NCBI GenBank assembly: GCA_027488845.1
Contig: JAIYBC010000048.1
Location: 62,001-126,000, forward strand
Reading direction: 5' to 3'
Length of the DNA: 64,000 nt
Source: Verrucomicrobiales bacterium
GTDB lineage: Bacteria; Verrucomicrobiota; Verrucomicrobiia; Limisphaerales; UBA9464
Under the pieces are notes generated by a model. The model searched no databases. It saw only the letters and a program-made list of their open reading frames with translations, and was not told where the DNA came from. Below are positions 42,719 to 51,001 of this stretch, piece after piece. The position numbers and the translations under genes are program-made. Every line of letters begins with the position of its first letter. Positions within the stretch are counted from its first letter, which is position 1.

Positions 42719-45019
42719 ATGACCCTGACCTTCCAATTCCGGGCGCCGCGATTCCATCCCGCCTGGCTCGTTCCGCCGCTGGTGCCGCTGGCCCAATGGA
42801 TCTCCGGCGGCCCCGGGGCCCCGTTGTCGCTCGTGGTGCAACTGGTCCTGACGCTGTTGATCTCGGCGGTCACGCTGTACCTCGCCCGTGAGGACCGCAC
42901 CCGGAACTCCAACCGCTGGAGCAAGGAACTGCGGCTCCTGATGCCGCCGGCAGTCGGCACGTTGGTGATCCCGGCGGCGTTGCACAACGACCTCTCGGAA
43001 CTGGCGGTGATGCTCCACTGCGTCGGCTGCGTGTGGATGGGCGCGACGGTCTTCGGCGCGGAGTTCGAACACCGGACCCTCGGGCCCCTCCTCGCCCAAC
43101 CCGTTTCCCGCAGACGCCTCTTCTGGGAGAAGACCGCGATCCTCGCCGTGCTGTGCGGCGCCGCCTGGTTGAACACGATGGCCTCGTTGGACCGGGGCCA
43201 AGGCTCCGCCGACTGGGTGGTCGTCGCCGCGGCTCCGGTCCTCGCCGTGTCCACCGGCCCACTGTTCAGCCTGCTCGGACGCAGCACGCTCGCCGGCATG
43301 GTCTTCACCGCGACGGCGCCGATGCTGTTCCTGTTGGCTTCGATGATGGTCTCCGTCGCCATCCAAGCCGGCATGCCCGTGCTCTCGGCTCCACCCACCG
43401 CCGAGCAACTGAAGGCCATCGAACCGTACAACCGCGCCCTGGCCTTCTGGGGCGACTGTCAGCCGTGGCTGCGGGCGCTCTACCTCCTGGCCGGGCCGTG
43501 GCTCGGATGGCTCTGGTTCCGCACCCTTTCGTGGCAGGACGGCGCCGCCGTGGCCCGCCCGCCTTCCGGTACCGTTGCGTCGCGGGCCCTGCTCACCCGG
43601 ATGGTACGTCTCCTCGTTCCCGGCGATTTCGCGACCGCCCATCTCATCCGGAAAGAGATCCGGCTCCATGCGATCCCCTGGATGATCGCCGCTTTGACCA
43701 CCGGACTCTGGATCCTCTGGATGATCGCCCGCTCGCTGGCACCGGAAGGCGACCTCAAGGACGGCCTAAACGAGTTCTCACCGATCACCGTGATCGGCGG
43801 CATGCTGGGCGTGGTTGCGTTGGTCACCGCCGGGGCGGGGTCCGTGGCCGAGGAACGCGCCCTCGGCACCCTCGACTGGCAGGTGACCCAACCGGTCACC
43901 GGAAGCCGCCAGTGGTGGATCAAGTCGCTGGTGGCAGTGGTCACGGGACTCGTCACCGGACTGCTCATCCCGGCGACGCTGCTCGCCGTCGGCTTCGGTC
44001 CGGAACGCTGGGAAAAGGAAGGCCTCGTGTTCGAGCTGCTGCCCACCGCGTCCTTCGCCACCGCAGTCGGTTTGGCCTTGGCCCTCAGCCTCTACGCGTC
44101 GTCGATCGCCCGGAACACGATGCGCGCCGTTGGACTGACCGTGCTCCTCGGCGCGGCGACGCTGGGACTGGTGTGGGCCGTGGCCACGCCGGGGATTTAT
44201 CTGATGGAATTGGGTCACCAAGAACTCCAGCGGTCCTTCGCAGACGGTGTCTCCTTCCTCAATACTCTGTCGCCCGAAGATTCCCTGGAGCCGAAGCGCA
44301 GCCAGGTTCAAATGCTGCAATGGGCCACGGCGACGGTCTTCGCGGCCTGCGCGCTCGTCGGAATCCAATGGGCCTGGCTCGCCAGCTCGAACTTCGCCCG
44401 GTCGTCCATGCCATCCGCCCACCTTCGTCGCCAATGGATCCAGCAGGCAGGCATCTTGGTCCTGCTCACCGCAGTCGGGGTCGGGGTCTTTGGTCAGCTG
44501 TTCCTAAGACAGCAGCAAAGAGAATTGGCATGGTATGAACGCTCTTCCTTGGGCCGATTGGAAGAAACCCTGCGCAAACTGGCGGTGAACGGTTCGTTGC
44601 CAACACCGGTGGCCGCGTGGCTCAAGATACGCCCGGGATCCCCGGACGAGGCCTATCGGACGATCCTCGAGCGGGATGGAACACGTGCCGCCGGAAAGCT
44701 GGGACTTGTGCTCCGTGAGGAGGTCCGTTGGATCGAGGCGCGATTGAAATCCCATCTCACCGCGCCCAAGGGGACATTGCCTGAGGAAATCCGCGGAGCC
44801 CTGGGCATCGCGGCAACCTCGCCCGAGGACGCCGGATTCGAGTTGGTCCGACGCCTGGGACCGAAGGAAGCCGGCGAACTCGTCGCGCGCCTGCCCGACA
44901 ACCGTGTCCGTCCCGACCCATCGACGACGAAACCCAGCATGACTGCCCCGCGGCCCGGCAACACGCTCTCCCCAGAGCTCCGCCAGCGCTACAACCTTCC
45001 CGATCCTCCCCGACGGTGA
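42719..45019 (+). CDS. ABC-2 type transporter permease, long form
   Basis: 766 residues from the ATG at 42719. It seems to hold two ABC-2-like permease halves: about 1-265 (with FGAEFEHRTLGPLLAQPVSRRRLFWEKT, the typical cytoplasmic loop) and about 300-600 (with AEERALGTLDWQVTQPVTGSRQWWIKS). Each half has about six membrane helices. Residues about 610-766 form a soluble C-terminal segment (ELAWYERSSLGRLEETLRKLA...LPDPPRR) with no domain I recognise. A fused permease of this kind is consistent with one ATPase dimer. The gene closes the GntR-ABC cassette; the next gene begins 70 bases later. Confidence 0.87.
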   Translation: MTLTFQFRAPRFHPAWLVPPLVPLAQWISGGPGAPLSLVVQLVLTLLISAVTLYLAREDRTRNSNRWSKELRLLMPPAVGTLVIPAALHNDLSELAVMLHCVGCVWMGATVFGAEFEHRTLGPLLAQPVSRRRLFWEKTAILAVLCGAAWLNTMASLDRGQGSADWVVVAAAPVLAVSTGPLFSLLGRSTLAGMVFTATAPMLFLLASMMVSVAIQAGMPVLSAPPTAEQLKAIEPYNRALAFWGDCQPWLRALYLLAGPWLGWLWFRTLSWQDGAAVARPPSGTVASRALLTRMVRLLVPGDFATAHLIRKEIRLHAIPWMIAALTTGLWILWMIARSLAPEGDLKDGLNEFSPITVIGGMLGVVALVTAGAGSVAEERALGTLDWQVTQPVTGSRQWWIKSLVAVVTGLVTGLLIPATLLAVGFGPERWEKEGLVFELLPTASFATAVGLALALSLYASSIARNTMRAVGLTVLLGAATLGLVWAVATPGIYLMELGHQELQRSFADGVSFLNTLSPEDSLEPKRSQVQMLQWATATVFAACALVGIQWAWLASSNFARSSMPSAHLRRQWIQQAGILVLLTAVGVGVFGQLFLRQQQRELAWYERSSLGRLEETLRKLAVNGSLPTPVAAWLKIRPGSPDEAYRTILERDGTRAAGKLGLVLREEVRWIEARLKSHLTAPKGTLPEEIRGALGIAATSPEDAGFELVRRLGPKEAGELVARLPDNRVRPDPSTTKPSMTAPRPGNTLSPELRQRYNLPDPPRR

Positions 45020-45089
45020 GGAACCGTGGCGGGCGAATGCCTTCACTTTCTCCTCACAGGTCTCTTTCGGACGAACGCAGTCTCCGCCC

Positions 45090-46085
45090 GTGATTTCTGG
45101 GCGCCTGACGTTCCTCCTGCTCCTCACGTCGCTTCTCCACGCGGTCCCAGTCCGGGCTGAGGCGACCGGCTCCACAAACCAAGCCCGGCTCGAGTCCATC
45201 ATGGGGCCGTTCCCCGGACCGGATCGCCGGACGCCGATCTCCCATCGGGTCCTGTCCTCCACGAACGGCCCGGGCTGGGTCCTTCAGGACATCCGCTATG
45301 CCGCGGATCCCGGCGACGAGGTGCCCGCATGGCTTCTGCTGCCGGCCGCGGCCGCGACCAACTCGACACGCGCCTTCCCGGCGGTTCTGGCCCTCCACCA
45401 GACCCACGCCGCCGGCCGGAACGTGGTGGTCGGACTCGGGAATTCTCCCGACGACGAATACGGGATGGAGCTGGTCCGACGCGGCTACGTCGTGCTGGCG
45501 CCTTCCTACCCGCATCTCGCGGAATACGCCCCGGACCTCTCGAAGTGGAACAGCGGCACGATGAAGGCCATCTGGGACAATTCCCGCGGCCTCGACCTCC
45601 TGACCTCCCTTCCCTGTGTCGCCACAAACCGCGGCTTCGGCGTCATCGGCCATTCCTTGGGCGGCCACAACGGACTGTTCACCGCCGCCTTCGATCCCCG
45701 GCTGACGGCCGTCGTCACGAGCTGCGGCTTCGATTCCTTCCGCGATTACCAGGACGGCCGTGAGGACCTCTGGCAGCGGGGACGCGGATGGTGCCAGGAC
45801 CGCTACATGCCGCGGCTGGCGGAGTACCGTGGAAAGCTGGACCGGCTTCCCTTCGATTTCGCCGACGTCCTGTCCGCCATCACGCCTCGGCCGGTCTTCG
45901 TCAACGCGCCTCGGGGCGACTCCAATTTCCGCTGGCGCTCCGTGGATCGCGTCGTGGAGGAGGTGGTCCAACGCGACGCCGGACGCGCCCGGATCAGCGT
46001 CGAGCACCCGGATGTCCCCCACCGCTTCCCACCGGAGCAACGTCGTCAGGCCTACGACCTGTTCGATCGCGTCCTGAAGCCCTGA
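45090..46085 (+). CDS. Exported alpha/beta-hydrolase (dienelactone-hydrolase-like)
   Basis: 331 residues from a GTG at 45090; no ATG gives an equally good signal peptide. The signal is LTFLLLLTSLLHAVPVRAEA. The fold shows the nucleophile elbow GHSLGGH with Ser189, an oxyanion region near ALHQTHAAG, and a late His in EHPDVPHRFPPEQR that would complete the triad. The family includes acetyl-esterases, dienelactone hydrolases and related enzymes secreted by polysaccharide degraders. The substrate is unknown. Confidence 0.85.
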   Translation: MISGRLTFLLLLTSLLHAVPVRAEATGSTNQARLESIMGPFPGPDRRTPISHRVLSSTNGPGWVLQDIRYAADPGDEVPAWLLLPAAAATNSTRAFPAVLALHQTHAAGRNVVVGLGNSPDDEYGMELVRRGYVVLAPSYPHLAEYAPDLSKWNSGTMKAIWDNSRGLDLLTSLPCVATNRGFGVIGHSLGGHNGLFTAAFDPRLTAVVTSCGFDSFRDYQDGREDLWQRGRGWCQDRYMPRLAEYRGKLDRLPFDFADVLSAITPRPVFVNAPRGDSNFRWRSVDRVVEEVVQRDAGRARISVEHPDVPHRFPPEQRRQAYDLFDRVLKP

Positions 46086-46394
46086 ACGATTCAGAAGGGG
46101 CGAAGACCGACCTCTCGCAAAAGCGCCAAGACGCCAACCTGCGCGACGGAGCCCGGACCGGGAAGGCGATCACCGTTGGGTTCGAGGTTCCGCTTCGGGA
46201 GACCTGCTGTCTTCGCACCGCTCCCCAGCGGCTTCGCGGCTTTGTGGGCCCCTGCCCTCAGCATCGACCCGCTGGGAAGCCGACGCTCCGCTGCTCGATC
46301 GGAAGTTCCGGCTCGAGGCGTCCGCCGGCGGCGGTTCCGGATCGAACGGAATTCCAAGACCTCCCGGCCCCTGCGACAGCCATTGTCCGTGGGC
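46086..46394. other. 309-base intergenic region containing a dispersed repeat
   Basis: Between the hydrolase and the small gene at 46395. It holds the 27-nt repeat at 46112-46138 and a second similar looking stretch around 46218-46240 (CTTCGCGGCTTTGTGGG). No convincing gene was found. Confidence 0.5.
46112..46138 (+). repeat. Dispersed 27-nt intergenic repeat, copy 2
   Basis: CTCTCGCAAAAGCGCCAAG and on to 46138. It matches the copy at 34171 at 23 of 27 positions and lies in the same plus-strand orientation. Confidence 0.65.
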
Positions 46395-46736
46395 ATGTCC
46401 CAGGATGTCGGCATGATGAACACGACGATGGAGTTGGAGCCGGGCGATGTGGTCGAGGTGAACGCGGCGGGAACGCTGCCGTTCGGTTTGTCGGATGGCT
46501 TCCAGGTGCGGTTGGTCCGGGTGCTCGACTCGGCCCGTCGGCTGGTGGAACGCGAGGGACGGGAATGGGTGCTGGAAATCGGCCAGATCCGCGCCCGGCA
46601 CTTCCGCAGTCCGTCTCCGGACTGCCGGCGCGACCGGAAGGGTACCGGAATGCGGGAGACCGCGCCGTCGCAACCGGCACGCCGTGCGTGGAGTCCTCCG
46701 GCGATCTGGAACCACCGGCTCGCGGCCGGCCATTGA
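46395..46736 (+). CDS. Small hypothetical protein with a short beta-rich domain
   Basis: 113 residues from the ATG at 46395 (an alternative ATG is at 46413). A compact stretch (about 10-75: MELEPGDVVEVNAAGTLPF...FQVRLVRVLDSARRLVEREGREWVLEIGQIRARHF) has the alternating hydrophobic pattern of a small beta-barrel, followed by a basic, low-complexity tail. Codon use is similar to that of neighbours. It faces the converging parA gene. I do not recognise a family, and the tail in particular may be untranslated or unstructured. Confidence 0.5.
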   Translation: MSQDVGMMNTTMELEPGDVVEVNAAGTLPFGLSDGFQVRLVRVLDSARRLVEREGREWVLEIGQIRARHFRSPSPDCRRDRKGTGMRETAPSQPARRAWSPPAIWNHRLAAGH

Positions 46737-46796
46737 GCGGCCGCACCGGTCGCGACGGACGGGATGTCCCCAGATCGGACCCAGCCGGCAACCGGT

Positions 46797-47585
46797 TCAA
46801 CCCCGCGGAGGAAGCGCGAGACGCTTCGCCACTTCCTGGGCCAGCACCTCGTACGCGGCCGCGCCGGCGCTGTAGGGATCGTAGGTGGTGATCGGCTTGC
46901 CGTGGCTCGGGGCCTCGGCGAGGCGCGTCGTGCGCGGGATGACCGTGTCGAAGACCGTCTCCCCGAAATGCTGGCGCACCTCGGCGACGACGCCCTGGGC
47001 CAGCTTGGTCCGGCCGTCGTACATGGTCATGAGCACGCCGAGGATCGCGAGGTCGGGATTGATCCCGCCGTCCCGGAGCTGGTTGAGGATCCGCGTGATC
47101 ATCGCGATGCCCTCCAGGGCGTAGTACTCGCACTGGAGCGGCACGAGGAGCCGGTCGGCCGCGGCGAAGCAGTTGAGGGTGAGGATTCCCAGCGAAGGCG
47201 GGCAGTCGATGAGGATGACCTCGAAGCGCCCGGAATCGCGGAGGGGCTTCAGGGCGTTCTTGAGCCGATGGAGGTAGTCCTCGGCCCGGGCCAGTTCGAC
47301 CTCGGCGCCGCAGAGGTCCACCTCGCTGCCGATCACCGAGAGGTTCGGCAGCGCCGTGGCGCGGACCCGTTCCTCCAACGTCCCTTCGCCGAGCAGCGGA
47401 CGGTACACGGAACCGCCCTCGAGCTTGTCCAGGCCGAGACCGCTCGTGGCGTTGGCCTGGGAATCCATGTCGATGAGCAGCACCGGGTGCCCCAGGGCCG
47501 CGAGGGCGGCGGAGAGGTTGACGCTGGTGGTGGTCTTGCCGACGCCACCCTTCTGGTTGGCCACGGCGATGACATGAGACGGCAT
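46797..47585 (-). CDS. parA: ParA/Soj family ATPase
   Basis: 262 residues from the ATG at 47585. The deviant Walker A KGGVGKTTT at about 12-20 includes the signature Lys before GG. DMDSQANATSGLG, VILIDCPPSLGILTLNCFAAAD and YYALEGIAMI are all standard for chromosomal ParA/Soj. It moves origin regions or other cargo by cycling on DNA with ParB. parB normally follows directly, but here the downstream side is a converging small gene, and no ParB-like protein or parS cluster is visible. It may be the main chromosomal ParA with parB elsewhere or an orphan with another partner. Confidence 0.92.
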   Translation of the reverse strand: MPSHVIAVANQKGGVGKTTTSVNLSAALAALGHPVLLIDMDSQANATSGLGLDKLEGGSVYRPLLGEGTLEERVRATALPNLSVIGSEVDLCGAEVELARAEDYLHRLKNALKPLRDSGRFEVILIDCPPSLGILTLNCFAAADRLLVPLQCEYYALEGIAMITRILNQLRDGGINPDLAILGVLMTMYDGRTKLAQGVVAEVRQHFGETVFDTVIPRTTRLAEAPSHGKPITTYDPYSAGAAAYEVLAQEVAKRLALPPRG

Positions 47586-47658
47586 GGGCGGAGAGTCGGG
47601 CGAGGCGGCCCCGAGGCGCAAAGGGAAACACGCTTCCGGATGCCGGAGGTCGGGCGGG

Positions 47659-47682
47659 CTTCCGATTCGGCTTCCGATTCGG
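47659..47682. repeat. Perfect 12-bp tandem duplication upstream of parA and the VC0807-like gene
   Basis: CTTCCGATTCGG occurs twice in a row (47659-47670 and 47671-47682). The second copy with the next bases forms the palindrome TTCCGATTCGGAA. It lies in the 125-base divergent gap between the two genes and could be a regulator site. Confidence 0.55.
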
Positions 47683-47710
47683 AAAGGGAACGGCACGCTT
47701 CGCCGCGACC

Positions 47711-48460
47711 ATGGCCGAGTCGCCGACATCCAGCACGCCCCCGCCGCGTGAGAACCTGCTGCTGAACCTCGCCTGCAACGTCTTCCTGCCCGGACTGATC
47801 CTGGACAAGCTGAGCAAGGCGGACCGGCTCGGGCCGCTCTGGGCGCTGGTGGTGGCGTTGTCGTTGCCGCTCGGTTACGGAATCTGGGACTGGTTCCTGC
47901 GCCGCAAGTGGAACCTCTTCTCCATCCTGGGCATCGTGGGAACGCTCGCGTCGGGCGGGCTCGGCGTCGGCACCCACCTCGGCTGGTGGCGCGCGACCGC
48001 CCTGTGGTACGCGATCAAGGAGGCGAGCATCCCCGCCCTCATCGGGATCGCCATCCCGGTCTCCCTGCTGGGAGGAAAACCGCTCGTCCGCGAACTGCTC
48101 TACAACGACCAGGTGCTCGACACCCGCCGCGTCGCGGACGCGCTCCGGGAACGCCAGGCGGAAGCCGGCTTCCAGCGGCTGCTGGTCTCGTCGTCCTGGC
48201 TCCTCACCGTGTCGTTCCTCCTCAGCGCCGCCCTCAACTTCGGCCTAGCGATGTGGCTGCTGAAGGCCGAGCCGGCCTCGGAGGAATGGAACCGTCAGCT
48301 CGGCCGCATGAGCTGGATGTCCTGGCCGGTGATCGTGGTGCCCAGCATGGGGATGATGATCTGGGCCCTCATGCGGCTTCTGAACGGCATCCAACGCCTC
48401 ACCGGTCTGAAGCCGGAGGAGCTCTTCCACGCGCCTCCTCCCAAGGCGAAAGCCAAGTGA
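47711..48460 (+). CDS. VC0807-like multi-spanning membrane protein
   Basis: 249 residues with about six membrane segments. NLLLNLACNVFLPGLILDKLS at the start and LGPLWALVVALSLPLGYGIWDWF with RRKWNLFSILGIVGTLASGGLGV after it are the typical pattern of the VC0807 family, a group of uncharacterised inner-membrane proteins. A conserved helix pair follows (YAIKEASIPALIGIAIPVSLL). The C-terminus is short, Pro/Lys-rich and probably cytoplasmic. It is divergent from parA. Function unknown. Confidence 0.75.
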   Translation: MAESPTSSTPPPRENLLLNLACNVFLPGLILDKLSKADRLGPLWALVVALSLPLGYGIWDWFLRRKWNLFSILGIVGTLASGGLGVGTHLGWWRATALWYAIKEASIPALIGIAIPVSLLGGKPLVRELLYNDQVLDTRRVADALRERQAEAGFQRLLVSSSWLLTVSFLLSAALNFGLAMWLLKAEPASEEWNRQLGRMSWMSWPVIVVPSMGMMIWALMRLLNGIQRLTGLKPEELFHAPPPKAKAK

Positions 48461-48478
48461 GCCCATGCGGGGAAGACC

Positions 48479-48505
48479 CTCACGCCAAGACGCAAAGACG
48501 CGAAG
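48479..48505 (+). repeat. Dispersed 27-nt intergenic repeat, copy 3
   Basis: CTCACGCCAAGACGCAAAG and on to 48505. It matches copy 1 at 21 of 27 positions. It lies in the 225-base gap between the VC0807-like gene and the peptidase gene, which shows no other gene. Confidence 0.65.
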
Positions 48506-48685
48506 TGTTGGGCCGGAAACCTCGGCTTTTGTTGGGCACGGCCGAACGCCGGCCGGTGTCCGCCGCTTTGGCTCAGGATCCGGCTTCCCGTTGGTGCCTT
48601 GGCGATGCCGGGTGGGGTCACGTCTCGCGGGCATTGAATGGGGCCAACTGAAATACGGAACGGTACGTTGAAGGAGCACCACGTC

Positions 48686-49924
48686 ATGGCCCCGGTAGAA
48701 GTCCTCCGCGACGAGATCGCACGCCGTCTGCCCGAGGCGTTCGAACTGCTGCGCGCGATGGTCGGGATCAACAGCTGGACCCGGAATCCGGAAGGCGTCG
48801 CACGGCTGGCCGCGCTCACCGCCGAGGCCTTCGCCCCGTTGGGGTTCGTGGCCGAGTCGGTTCCATCGGTCGTTCCCGGCTATGGCAGCCACCTGTTCCT
48901 GTCGCGTCCGGAGGCCTCCGGGGCACCCGTCTCGCTCGGGCTCGTCTCGCATCTGGACACGGTGTTCCCGCCGGAGGAGGAGGAGCGCAATGGGTTCCGG
49001 TGGCTCCGCGAAGGCGACCGGGCCTACGGACCCGGGACCGAGGACATCAAGGGTGGCACGGTGATGATCTGGCTGGTGTTGCACGCGTTGCGTGCCGCGG
49101 CGCCCGAGGTGTTCCATGGAACGCGCTGGGTGGTCGGGCTCAACGCCGCGGAGGAGGAGCTTTCGCCGGACTTCGGACCGGAGCTGGTCCGACGACTCGG
49201 TTCAGACGCCCGCGCAGCGCTGGTCTTCGAGGCGGAGGGGAGCCGCGGGTCGATGCGCCGCCTCGTGCGGGCGCGCAAGGGACGCGGAACCTTCCGCATG
49301 TGGGCGGACGGACGCTCCGCACACGCCGGCGTCGACCACGCCCGCGGCGTGAACGCCATCACCCAGCTCGCCCGGCGCATCCTACAGGCCGAGGCGCTCA
49401 CCGATCCCACCCGACTGCTGACCGTCAACGTCGGCCGGATCGAGGGAGGCGGCGGCTTGAACCGTGTGCCCCAGTCGGCGTTGGCCGAGGGTGAATTCCG
49501 GGCGTTCGATCCCGCCGCCTACGCTTCGGCCCGGGCGGGATTGCTCGCCTTGGCCGGCACCGGGGACGTACGGAGCCGTGCCGACGGACATCCGGCCGAG
49601 TTCCACGTGCGGATCGAGACCGAGACCGCACCTTGGCCGGTGAATCCCGGGACCGAGGGACTGCTCCAACACTGGATGTCGACGTCCGCCGGCCTGGGCA
49701 TCCCGATCGAGGGCGAGGAACGCGGGGGACTCAGCGACGGCAACCACCTGTGGGATTCCGTTCCGACCCTCGACGGCCTTGGTCCGGCCGGAGGGAATGC
49801 CCACTGTTCGGAACGCAGCGCCGACGGCTCGAAGGTGCCCGAATACGTCGAACTCGGCTCGTTTGCCCCCAAGGCCCTGCTCAACGCCGCGGCCTTGGTC
49901 CGCCTGTTCCAGCCAGGTTCCTGA
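48686..49924 (+). CDS. M20 family metallopeptidase (carboxypeptidase G2-like)
   Basis: 412 residues from the ATG at 48686, which is preceded by GAAGGAG at a good distance (about nine bases). The two-zinc catalytic domain shows SHLDTVF with His89 and Asp91, the bridging Asp in GTEDIKGG, the catalytic Glu in LNAAEEELSPD and a C-terminal His ligand in GGNAHCSE. A lid or dimerisation domain is inserted at about 190-310. The family cleaves C-terminal amino acids from dipeptides or folate-like compounds, or deacylates N-acyl amino acids; CPG2-type enzymes release glutamate. There is no signal peptide, so it is cytoplasmic. Confidence 0.92.
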   Translation: MAPVEVLRDEIARRLPEAFELLRAMVGINSWTRNPEGVARLAALTAEAFAPLGFVAESVPSVVPGYGSHLFLSRPEASGAPVSLGLVSHLDTVFPPEEEERNGFRWLREGDRAYGPGTEDIKGGTVMIWLVLHALRAAAPEVFHGTRWVVGLNAAEEELSPDFGPELVRRLGSDARAALVFEAEGSRGSMRRLVRARKGRGTFRMWADGRSAHAGVDHARGVNAITQLARRILQAEALTDPTRLLTVNVGRIEGGGGLNRVPQSALAEGEFRAFDPAAYASARAGLLALAGTGDVRSRADGHPAEFHVRIETETAPWPVNPGTEGLLQHWMSTSAGLGIPIEGEERGGLSDGNHLWDSVPTLDGLGPAGGNAHCSERSADGSKVPEYVELGSFAPKALLNAAALVRLFQPGS

Positions 49925-49961
49925 TTGTGAACGGGCGGTCGGACGCGGCCCAACTCCGCCG

Positions 49962-49991
49962 TTGCCCGGTTTGGGACCGGATGCATACCGT
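49962..49991 (+). promoter_or_regulatory. Candidate promoter for the accA operon
   Basis: TTGCCC at 49962-49967 and TACCGT at 49986-49991 with an 18-base spacer; transcription would start near 49998, 26 bases before the accA ATG. The -10 has the same TACC start as the candidates before ilvB and ahpC. Confidence 0.35.
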
Positions 49992-50023
49992 TCAACCGGG
50001 CGGTCGTGGGGCCGTCCGAGCCG

Positions 50024-51001
50024 ATGAGACACTATCTCGATTTCGAAAAACCGATCGCGGAACTGCAGCGCAAGCTCGACGAATTGCGGGCGCATCCGGA
50101 GACCGATTCCCTGGGAATCAGCTGGGAAGAGGAGATCCAGGGCCTGGAGCGGAAGATCCTCGAGGCCCAGAAGCAGCTCTATTCGAACCTGACCTCCTGG
50201 CAGCGGGTGCAGTTGGCGCGGCACCCGCGTCGTCCCTACACCATGGACTACCTCCGGACCGCGTTCACCGAGTTCGAGGAACTGCACGGGGACCGGCTTT
50301 TCTCCGACGACCGGGCCATGGTCGGCGGGTTCGCCAAGCTGGGCGGGCGGCGGGTGGTGGTCATCGGCACCCAGAAGGGCCGCGACACCAAGGAGAACAT
50401 CCTCCGGAACTTCGGTTCCGCCCATCCCGAAGGCTACCGCAAGGCGCTCCGCCTGATGAAGCTGGCCGACCGCTTCGGGCTGCCGATCGTGACCCTGATC
50501 GACACGGCCGGCGCCTATCCCGGCATCGGCGCCGAGGAACGCCACATCGCCGAGGCGATCGCGGTGAACCTGCGTGAGATGATGCTTTTCGATGTCCCGA
50601 TCATCGCCTGTGTCATCGGCGAGGGCGGTTCCGGTGGCGCACTCGGCATCGGCGTCGCGGACCGCGTGTTGATCCTCGAGAACGCCTACTACTCGGTGAT
50701 CAGCCCCGAAGGTTGCGCGGCGATCCTCTGGAAGGACCGCACGGCGGCGCCGAAGGCGGCGGAGGCCCTGAAGATCACCGCTCCCCACCTCAAGGCCGCG
50801 GGTCTCGTGGACGAGGTGCTCCAGGAACCCCTCGGCGGAGCCCATCACGATCCCGACGCCACCGCGACAACGCTCCGCGAGGGACTGCTCCGCCATCTCG
50901 ACGAGGTCCAGGCCCTGTCGAAGGAGGACCGGCTCGCGGGTCGCTACGCCAAGTTCCGTGCCTTCGGTCACTTCACCGAACCGAAAACGGTCGCGGCATG
51001 A
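50024..51001 (+). CDS. accA: Acetyl-CoA carboxylase carboxyltransferase subunit alpha
   Basis: 325 residues from the ATG at 50024; a GTG 18 bases upstream is an alternative. It makes malonyl-CoA together with AccD. Conserved parts: LDFEKPIAELQRKLDEL at the start, RPYTMDYL, GGFAKLGGRRVVVIGTQKGRDTKEN, GSAHPEGYRKALRLMKLADRFGLPIVTLIDTAGAYPGIGAEERH and SEGGSGGALGIGVADRVLILENAYYSVISPEG. The N-terminal zinc-finger subunit AccD is not nearby. The stop overlaps the manA start by four bases (ATGA), so it begins an operon accA-manA-TPR-TPR. Confidence 0.96.
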   Translation: MRHYLDFEKPIAELQRKLDELRAHPETDSLGISWEEEIQGLERKILEAQKQLYSNLTSWQRVQLARHPRRPYTMDYLRTAFTEFEELHGDRLFSDDRAMVGGFAKLGGRRVVVIGTQKGRDTKENILRNFGSAHPEGYRKALRLMKLADRFGLPIVTLIDTAGAYPGIGAEERHIAEAIAVNLREMMLFDVPIIACVIGEGGSGGALGIGVADRVLILENAYYSVISPEGCAAILWKDRTAAPKAAEALKITAPHLKAAGLVDEVLQEPLGGAHHDPDATATTLREGLLRHLDEVQALSKEDRLAGRYAKFRAFGHFTEPKTVAA

